From contig JAAZNT010000226.1 of NCBI GenBank assembly GCA_012798145.1, forward strand, positions 1-11,743: a stretch of 11,743 bases of DNA, in the 5' to 3' direction. The notes under the pieces were generated by a model, which did no database searches, had not been told where the DNA came from, and saw nothing but the letters and a program-made list of their open reading frames with translations. The translations under genes were made by a program, and so were the position numbers. Source of the stretch: Thermoanaerobaculaceae bacterium. Lineage in GTDB: Bacteria > Acidobacteriota > UBA4820. How positions within the stretch are numbered: the first letter of the stretch is position 1; every line of letters begins with the position of its first letter. Positions 5,877 to 11,743 of the stretch are shown one piece after another.

Positions 5877-8800
5877 ATGATTAAGTCCAAGATAATGGTT
5901 TGGTTGCTTCTTTTAGTTTTTGTTTTGAATCCTTTTTTAAGCCTTCTTGATTTTAAAGAAATAAAAGCGGCAAATGACCCATCGCTTGCTGGAGCAAGGG
6001 ACACATCTACATCAATCAGCCCTTCAATCTCAGGGCAAGTCAGTCTTAGTTCAGGCGCTTTTACAACATCCATTCCGATAGAAATCCCTCCTGGCAGAAA
6101 TGGTCTTCAGCCCGCTATTGCTCTATCATACAACAGTTCTGGACAAATTGGCGTCGGGGGGGTTGGCTGGGACATCCCTGCATCTTCAATTATGCGCCTC
6201 GGTGGCAGGAAGGGAACGCCAAAGTATGATGCGACGGATGAGTTTTACCTCAACCTAAATGGAACAACCACTAAATTGATTCCTTATGGTGATGGAACAT
6301 ATAGAACAAGAATAGAGACTTGGAGCAAAATTACTCCATATCCGAACAATTCCTCTCCAATTTACTGGATTGTTAAAAGTAAATCTGGTGAAACTTATAC
6401 TTTTGGTAGTTCCCTTTATCCAGGAGGTTACGCATATTTAGCAAATCTTAACGGTCAAACAATAATGAATTCCTGGATGCTTTCAAAAGTTGAAGATATT
6501 GATGGCAATTTCATTAACTATAATTATACCAATCCAACTGGAAACAATTGCTTTAATGCTTTGCTTCCTTCTGAAATAAGGTATGGCGCAGGCGCTGGTC
6601 TAAACCATTTTGCAGACATAGTTTTCTCTTATTCAGAAATAAACCCACAAGACGACTATATGGATATTAAAATAAGTTATTTTCTTGCTTTGGGTGTTCC
6701 AGTGAAGCAAAACAAGAGGCTTGAACACATATATGTTAAAGACATTTCAGGAAAAGTCTTAAGGGACTATGAACTTGGTTACACCAAAAGCAATTTTACG
6801 GGAAGAAGCTTACTTGCAACCCTGCAAGTAACATATTACAAACCTGACGGGAGCTCGCCTTATTCCCCACCCTTGTACACATTTGAATATTCAGCTTGGG
6901 CTCAAGGCACGCAATACGACCCTTCGGTAACTTCTCCTATTGAATGGGAGGATTATCCAGATAGTATTCCTGGGCTTCCTTTTGTAAGTGATGAATATAA
7001 ATCGGGTGACAGCAGAGATTATCCCTACCAGTATGGTTCTGTCTTGATGGATATAAATGGCGATGGGCTTATTGACAAAATTGATAGGATTGAAACGAGA
7101 AATCCTTTTAACTCAGTGTCAAAAATTTATCTTCAGCAAAGAGACAGCAATGGCGCGATTATTTGGAGAGAAGCCAGCAATCCTTCAATTCCCGGACAGC
7201 CCTTTACTTATATTGATTTTAGCAACGCCCTTGAAAACCTTGATACGGGAGTCCGCTTTGGAGATGTAAACGGGGACGGCCTTCCAGACAAAATAGACTA
7301 CTGGCTATGCCCCTCTGATGGTCCATTTCCGAACCCAACTGCGACGATGAATATCTACTTGGCAGACCCAAAACTGCCGGGGTGGCGGAGCACACCTATC
7401 TCTTTTAGTCAGATTGACTATGATTATAATCTTGGGGTTAAAGGATTGCCCTTCAGCGCCTTTTGGAAAGATGCAGGTGGGAAATGGCACACTTTGCAAA
7501 AAGGCACATTTCTTGTGGATGTAAATGGCGACGGATACGTTGATAAAGTGGATTCTGAGAGGTTGGCAGATCAAAATGGAGGAACAACAGCATATCAAAC
7601 CAGATTAGGAACGGGAAGCGGTTTTAGCGAACCTGTTAACGAATGGAAGCCACCAACAGATAGCGACTATTTTGTTCAGCTTGTTGATTACTCTAAAAGC
7701 GGATCAAGACAACAATATCCCGTTGATAGGGGGTACCGCTTTTCAGACCTAAATGGGGACGGTCTTCCAGATATTATTAAATATTGCAACGATTCAGGCA
7801 CCATCTCCTTGAAAGTTTATATGAATAAAGGACTTGGCTGGGTTCTATACCCCCATCCAAATCCAGATACTGGCCTTTTCGGGAAAGTTTTTTCTGAAGT
7901 AAAAATGAATTCTGATAATGTTGCTCAAAGCAATGATAGAGGAGCAATGCTTTTTGATATAAACGGTGATGGGCTGCCCGATAAAGTTGACAGGTTTATT
8001 ACTTGCTATACAGCGCCTCCTAATGACCCCTTTGACCCTGACCCTTCCTGCGCCTCCACATACAATTTCAACGACATCCATTTTAATGTTGGAGGGTTTG
8101 CTTCCGAAGAAAGCGGAAACAATGTTTACAGCAATTTATTCTTTTCACTATACGATACATATTTTCCTTGGTATTCAACAGGAATTGAGAAACCACTTCC
8201 TGACAGAACAGTTTTTTCACAGAAGTTTTATTTCAATCCGAGCAATCAGGTTAACCTTCAAGAGGCAACAAGGGATCTTGGCGTAAGAGTCGCAGACATA
8301 AATATGGACGGAATTCCAGACTTTATAAAATCTTACAGAAGGGTTAATTGCACTCCATCTTGTTCTCAATCAGGATGGTCAAACCATTTAATACTTTCAA
8401 AGATGACAGATGGGTCGAATCAGAGATATGCTGGTTCAGAAAAACGGGACATTCTTGTTTATATGAAAAATCCCTTAGGTGGAACCACAGCCATTAACTA
8501 TGACTCAGCGGATAATTTCTATTATAAAACTCCTTCAGATTCTCCCATTTCATCTCCAATTGTCCCGTGGGTAGTCAAGAGTGTTACAGTAAATGACGGT
8601 GGAAATGACTACATTACAACAAGCTACCTCTATTTCGGTCCTACATTTGACCCTGTTGAAAAACAATTTGTTGGATTTAAAAGAGTTATTGTTACAAAGC
8701 CGGATGGACAGAGCGAAGAAACCCTATTTTATACAGATTTCCCTTTAAGCGGGATGACAAAATCAGTAAACTATTATGAATCTGTAGTGAACCCCTTAAG

Positions 8801-11743
8801 CGGCGCACAGCCCTATCTTTCAACTTCAACTGAATATGACAATTTAACGCCAGTTAATAACATTTATCACCCTCATAAAAAATATGACATTAAAACCGAA
8901 AAAGAAGGAGGGCGACAAATAACAACGAGAGTTGCATATTCCTCCTATGATTCTTATGACAATCCTTTGGAAATCATTACTGAAGGGAACACTGCAATAA
9001 GCGGGGATGAAAAAAAGGTTGTTACAGAATATCTCAACGACGAAACTGATTGGCTTTTCGGTTTTGCAATTTCAAGCACAATTTATGCCAAAAATGACAC
9101 TGGTGTGTGGGAACCTACAAGCAAGAAACGGTTTTATTATGATGGAAATAACAACACCTGGCCTCAGACGACAAGCACCATTTCAAAAGGAAAGGTTACC
9201 TGCGAAGAAAACTGGCTGAAATCGGACATTCCCGCAACAGATACATGGATAAAAACAGTCTTTACAACATACAATTACGACGGAACCATTAAAACTGTAA
9301 CCCAAAAAGGGGCTGGTAGAGGAAACGCTGACCTTATTACCACTTTCTCTTACGATTCAACACATAGGTTTCCAGTCTCCATTATTAAAGATTACAATGA
9401 TGGTCAAGGGTGGTCTGTAAGCAAAACTTATGATATTTGGGGAAACATTTTAACCGAAACAGACATTAAAGGCAATTCAACATCAACAAGTTACGACGCC
9501 TTAGGTAGACCAACTTTGAAATCAATAAAGCCATCAGGGTATTCATCTTACATCACAACGACGAGTTACGATTATACAAATGCTTTTGACTTAAGGTATA
9601 TTACTGTTAATACAAGAGGCCCTGGGGCAATATCATCTTCTTGCGGGTCATCTTCGTCCCTTATTTCATCTGTCACCTACTACGACAGACTTGGGAGAAT
9701 TACAAAAGTTGAATCAAAAGGGTGGAATGGACAAACCGTTGTTACAGAAACTCAGTATGAGTATGGAACTGGAAGAATTAGGCAAACATCAAGGCCCCAT
9801 TTCGTTGGCAACGCAGCCTCCTGGCTTACAAAATCTTATGACTCAAGAGGAAGAATATCTCAAGAAACAGGTTTCGGCAAAACAAAAGTTTATTCTTATG
9901 GAATAACGAGCAGTGGCTATTATTCAAGCGGAGTAAATGTTTCTGGACACACCAAAACGACCTATACAGATGTTTATGGCAGAATTCGTCAAGTTTCAAG
10001 CGATGTTTCAGACACACTTTACTATTTTTACGATGTTATGGGTTCTCTTATAAAAGTTTCTAAAAATAGCGATGGAAACAATCCGTTTGTAGAACTTACC
10101 TATGACTCTTGGGGAAGAAAGACGAGTTATTACGATTCAGATTCAGATGTTAAAACAGAGTATTACTATGATATTGGAGGAAGGCTAACTCAACAAAAAG
10201 AAATATCGGTATCAACAGGTTCTTCTTTGGCAACTACATTTACTTATAATGGCTATCAGGGGCAACTTGACGTAAAACAATACTCTTCAGGATTGAAAAC
10301 AACCTACGCCTATTATGGTTCAAATCAAGGGCTCAACAGTGGTGAAGTGCAGTTAATTCAAGATACTTTTCAAGGAATTCAGGCGACGAAGATTGCCTCC
10401 CGCACATATAACAGGGCGATTCAAAGCGACGGAACAATCCTGATGCAAACCGTCTATATTGTCCCTTGGAAAGAAAATACAGGAAGCAATACGCTATCAC
10501 TTACATTTAGCACTTTTACTGATCTTCGGGGAAACATTGTGAAAACTCAATTTCCAAATGTAACAGGAGCGCCAGACGAGACCGTTCAAATTTCTTACCA
10601 AAGTTTAAGCGGACTTCTTGAAAAGGTTTCTGACGCAAATTGTAATTCTTATGCCCAATACACAGACTACACAGCGGAAAATCTAAGGTCGATGACGAGA
10701 GGAGCAATGCTTTATACAACTTACTGGCACGATTCAACAACAAATCACTTAACGAAAGTCCAAACAAGTTATGGAGGCTATGTAAAACAGGATTTAAACT
10801 ATACCTATACTCTTGACGACCTTGTAAGTTATGTTTCAGATAGCGGTCCATCAAATTATGACCAGAGTTTCACTTATGACAATAAAATGAGGCTGACCTG
10901 TTTTTCATCGCCATCTGGATACAAAAATTATGACTATTCCTCTGATGGATATGATGACCTTTTGCACTCTGACGACAGGGAGCTTAATTATGGCAACAGT
11001 AAGCACAGGGTGATGAGCGACGGCGCTGGCTGGATCTACCTTTATGACGGGTTTGGAAGGCTTGGCGCTGCAAGAAAAAATGGAGGCGAGGAAACAAAAG
11101 GATACATCTACGACAACTGGGGAAGACTTATTAAATTTAATGAAAAGGGAAGACAAGATTCAACGAGTAAAATAAAGGGGGTTTATGAATACTTTGGCGA
11201 TGGGACAAGGTTCAAGAAGGTTGTCTTTGATGAAACTCAAAATCCTTACGAGCATTTGACAATCAACGGTTATGAAATAGAGCAACTTAAGAACGGGATG
11301 ATTCGCTACCGCTACCCGATTGCTGGACCAACAGGAGTAATCGCCTACAAAGAGCGAATAACAACCGCAACAGCCTTTGCAAATGCTGTGAATAGGCAAA
11401 GCGAATACACACTTGCCTCTATTCACTTTGACAAGTTTTTGAATCACATAACCTCACCGCCCAATGGAAATCCGATAATTGCTGCAGGAAGCGTTATCAC
11501 AACAGGGAAAGAGCTTCTATCAACATTGAATCACGGCTTCAAAGGTTTGCAACTTGACCCAAAGAATCAAGAGAAGGCAATTTTGCTTTTAATGTTCATC
11601 ATCGCTGGTTGCTTTATTATTGTTCTTTTTGGAGGTTATCCCAGAAGGAAACTGGAAAAACTGCTCATAAAATTTATCCCCTTTAGAAGAAGGATGAAAG
11701 ATACAACCTCTGAACCATTACGCGGACTGCTCTTCTTCAACCC
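5877..11743 (+). CDS. SpvB/TcdB-type RHS-repeat protein, Tc toxin-like (3' end outside window)
   Basis: I read this frame codon by codon: 1955 codons without a stop or frameshift, running off the right edge. Order of parts: signal peptide (hydrophobic core 7-24, likely cleavage after KAA near residue 32); SpvB/TcaC N-terminal domain from about residue 50 (GRNGLQPAIALSYNS, then GVGGVGWDIP); six DxNxDGxxD loops at D392, D463, D548, D624, D694 and D807, marking an FG-GAP/propeller-like region; TcdB middle region with NPLGGTTAINYD (from 865) and EKQFVGFKRV (from 928); RHS/YD repeats from about 1185 to 1760; a segment ending GPTGVIAYKER (about 1819-1827); then an insertion with a membrane segment at 1902-1921 and a basic tail; and finally LLFFN at the edge. 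In Tc toxins, TcB and TcC build a hollow shell that holds a toxin cut from the TcC C-terminus. Here both parts appear to be one polypeptide. No TcA is visible. The variable C-terminal effector, if present, lies beyond the window. Confidence 0.9.
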   Translation, partial: MIKSKIMVWLLLLVFVLNPFLSLLDFKEIKAANDPSLAGARDTSTSISPSISGQVSLSSGAFTTSIPIEIPPGRNGLQPAIALSYNSSGQIGVGGVGWDIPASSIMRLGGRKGTPKYDATDEFYLNLNGTTTKLIPYGDGTYRTRIETWSKITPYPNNSSPIYWIVKSKSGETYTFGSSLYPGGYAYLANLNGQTIMNSWMLSKVEDIDGNFINYNYTNPTGNNCFNALLPSEIRYGAGAGLNHFADIVFSYSEINPQDDYMDIKISYFLALGVPVKQNKRLEHIYVKDISGKVLRDYELGYTKSNFTGRSLLATLQVTYYKPDGSSPYSPPLYTFEYSAWAQGTQYDPSVTSPIEWEDYPDSIPGLPFVSDEYKSGDSRDYPYQYGSVLMDINGDGLIDKIDRIETRNPFNSVSKIYLQQRDSNGAIIWREASNPSIPGQPFTYIDFSNALENLDTGVRFGDVNGDGLPDKIDYWLCPSDGPFPNPTATMNIYLADPKLPGWRSTPISFSQIDYDYNLGVKGLPFSAFWKDAGGKWHTLQKGTFLVDVNGDGYVDKVDSERLADQNGGTTAYQTRLGTGSGFSEPVNEWKPPTDSDYFVQLVDYSKSGSRQQYPVDRGYRFSDLNGDGLPDIIKYCNDSGTISLKVYMNKGLGWVLYPHPNPDTGLFGKVFSEVKMNSDNVAQSNDRGAMLFDINGDGLPDKVDRFITCYTAPPNDPFDPDPSCASTYNFNDIHFNVGGFASEESGNNVYSNLFFSLYDTYFPWYSTGIEKPLPDRTVFSQKFYFNPSNQVNLQEATRDLGVRVADINMDGIPDFIKSYRRVNCTPSCSQSGWSNHLILSKMTDGSNQRYAGSEKRDILVYMKNPLGGTTAINYDSADNFYYKTPSDSPISSPIVPWVVKSVTVNDGGNDYITTSYLYFGPTFDPVEKQFVGFKRVIVTKPDGQSEETLFYTDFPLSGMTKSVNYYESVVNPLSGAQPYLSTSTEYDNLTPVNNIYHPHKKYDIKTEKEGGRQITTRVAYSSYDSYDNPLEIITEGNTAISGDEKKVVTEYLNDETDWLFGFAISSTIYAKNDTGVWEPTSKKRFYYDGNNNTWPQTTSTISKGKVTCEENWLKSDIPATDTWIKTVFTTYNYDGTIKTVTQKGAGRGNADLITTFSYDSTHRFPVSIIKDYNDGQGWSVSKTYDIWGNILTETDIKGNSTSTSYDALGRPTLKSIKPSGYSSYITTTSYDYTNAFDLRYITVNTRGPGAISSSCGSSSSLISSVTYYDRLGRITKVESKGWNGQTVVTETQYEYGTGRIRQTSRPHFVGNAASWLTKSYDSRGRISQETGFGKTKVYSYGITSSGYYSSGVNVSGHTKTTYTDVYGRIRQVSSDVSDTLYYFYDVMGSLIKVSKNSDGNNPFVELTYDSWGRKTSYYDSDSDVKTEYYYDIGGRLTQQKEISVSTGSSLATTFTYNGYQGQLDVKQYSSGLKTTYAYYGSNQGLNSGEVQLIQDTFQGIQATKIASRTYNRAIQSDGTILMQTVYIVPWKENTGSNTLSLTFSTFTDLRGNIVKTQFPNVTGAPDETVQISYQSLSGLLEKVSDANCNSYAQYTDYTAENLRSMTRGAMLYTTYWHDSTTNHLTKVQTSYGGYVKQDLNYTYTLDDLVSYVSDSGPSNYDQSFTYDNKMRLTCFSSPSGYKNYDYSSDGYDDLLHSDDRELNYGNSKHRVMSDGAGWIYLYDGFGRLGAARKNGGEETKGYIYDNWGRLIKFNEKGRQDSTSKIKGVYEYFGDGTRFKKVVFDETQNPYEHLTINGYEIEQLKNGMIRYRYPIAGPTGVIAYKERITTATAFANAVNRQSEYTLASIHFDKFLNHITSPPNGNPIIAAGSVITTGKELLSTLNHGFKGLQLDPKNQEKAILLLMFIIAGCFIIVLFGGYPRRKLEKLLIKFIPFRRRMKDTTSEPLRGLLFFN
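7050..8321 (+). repeat. Six DxNxDGxxD (FG-GAP/VCBS-like) loops in the RHS protein
   Basis: The calcium-binding-type loop recurs as DINGDGLID, DVNGDGLPD, DVNGDGYVD, DLNGDGLPD, DINGDGLPD and DINMDGIPD, at residues 392, 463, 548, 624, 694 and 807, usually 70-85 residues apart. Such loops mark successive blades in integrin-like propellers, and Tc toxin B subunits are known to carry a beta-propeller that docks to TcA. The last copy has M in place of G and follows a longer interval (113 residues). Confidence 0.85.
9429..11150 (+). repeat. RHS/YD repeat region of the giant protein
   Basis: Many copies of the YD motif (YDxxGRxxxxxxxxG and variants) occur, for example YDIWGNILTE (residue 1185), YDRLGRITKVE (1270), YDSRGRISQE (1321), YDVMGSLIKV (1385), YDSWGRKTSY (1409), YDIGGRLTQQ (1431), YDGFGRLGAA (1723) and YDNWGRLIKF (about 1746). 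This is the strand-turn-strand pattern that coils into the RHS/TcC shell. The repeats are degenerate at DNA level. Confidence 0.85.
11346..11743 (+). other. Membrane-segment insertion in the RHS shell before the expected core
   Basis: After a strand ending GVIAYKER (Y1824) the YD pattern stops. About 125 residues follow without it. They contain a hydrophobic stretch of about 20 residues at 1902-1921 (codons 11580-11639; LLLMFIIAGCFIIVLFGG) and then a strongly basic segment (PRRK, then FRRRMK). The window ends with GLLFFN, which resembles the aromatic strand that often precedes the HLGS motif of the RHS-associated core, so the RHS fold may resume here. The TM call is strong on composition; the rest is inference. 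Confidence 0.6.

Noticed and set aside
7966..8286. Small frames opposite to or out of phase with the RHS gene (for example 7966-8286 plus, 7845-8081 minus, 10516-10854 minus)
   Set aside because: They lie wholly inside a long, domain-rich frame, have no ribosome sites of note and look like shadows.
7937..10717. A 16-nt identical string (AGAGGAGCAATGCTTT) at 7937-7952 and about 10698-10713
   Set aside because: Both copies lie in the same open frame and encode the same short R-G-A-M-L peptide in unrelated domains; flanks do not match, so chance or codon bias is enough.
1..11743. CRISPR arrays, insertion sequences, integrase or attachment sites near the tRNA
   Set aside because: No direct-repeat arrays, transposase-like frames, or tRNA 3'-end duplications were seen.

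Overview
The window comes from a moderately AT-rich bacterial chromosome. Arginine is coded mostly by AGA/AGG and Shine-Dalgarno sites are strong (GGAGG type). The mix of an initiator tRNA, a two-gene (split) transketolase, ftsE/ftsX and large Sec-exported proteins with RHS/YD repeats fits a free-living, probably diderm bacterium. The sequence alone does not let me name a phylum.

Layout. (1) 11-114: initiator tRNA-fMet on the + strand, followed by a hairpin that can terminate transcription from both sides. (2) 113-3492, minus strand: a tight four-gene operon reading right to left, tktN - tktC - ftsE - ftsX. It encodes the two halves of transketolase and then the ATPase and permease of the FtsEX division complex. 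Genes overlap or lie within 17 nt of each other. (3) 3493-3707: a divergent intergenic region. It holds a clear + strand promoter, TTGACA-18 bp-TAAAAT, whose spacer contains a run of 13 T, and a weaker minus-strand extended -10. (4) 3708-11743, + strand: a two-gene operon. The first gene encodes a 718-residue exported, cysteine-rich protein with an Fn3-like domain and three Ig/Fn3-like repeats. After 12 nt comes a giant open frame that I translated codon by codon from 5877 to the window edge (1955 codons, no stop, no frameshift). It is a Tc-toxin-like SpvB/TcaC-TcdB protein fused to RHS/YD repeats, with a signal peptide, six calcium-type DxNxDGxxD loops, and an unusual membrane-spanning insertion just before the point where the RHS-associated core should begin. 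Its C-terminus lies outside the window.

How the parts fit. The left half is housekeeping (translation initiation, pentose phosphate pathway, division). The right half is an accessory cell-surface or toxin-like locus. The most interesting points are the homopolymer-bearing promoter, which is a candidate for phase variation, the pairing of a Cys-rich adhesin-like protein with a one-polypeptide TcB-TcC-like shell, and the predicted transmembrane segment inside the RHS shell.
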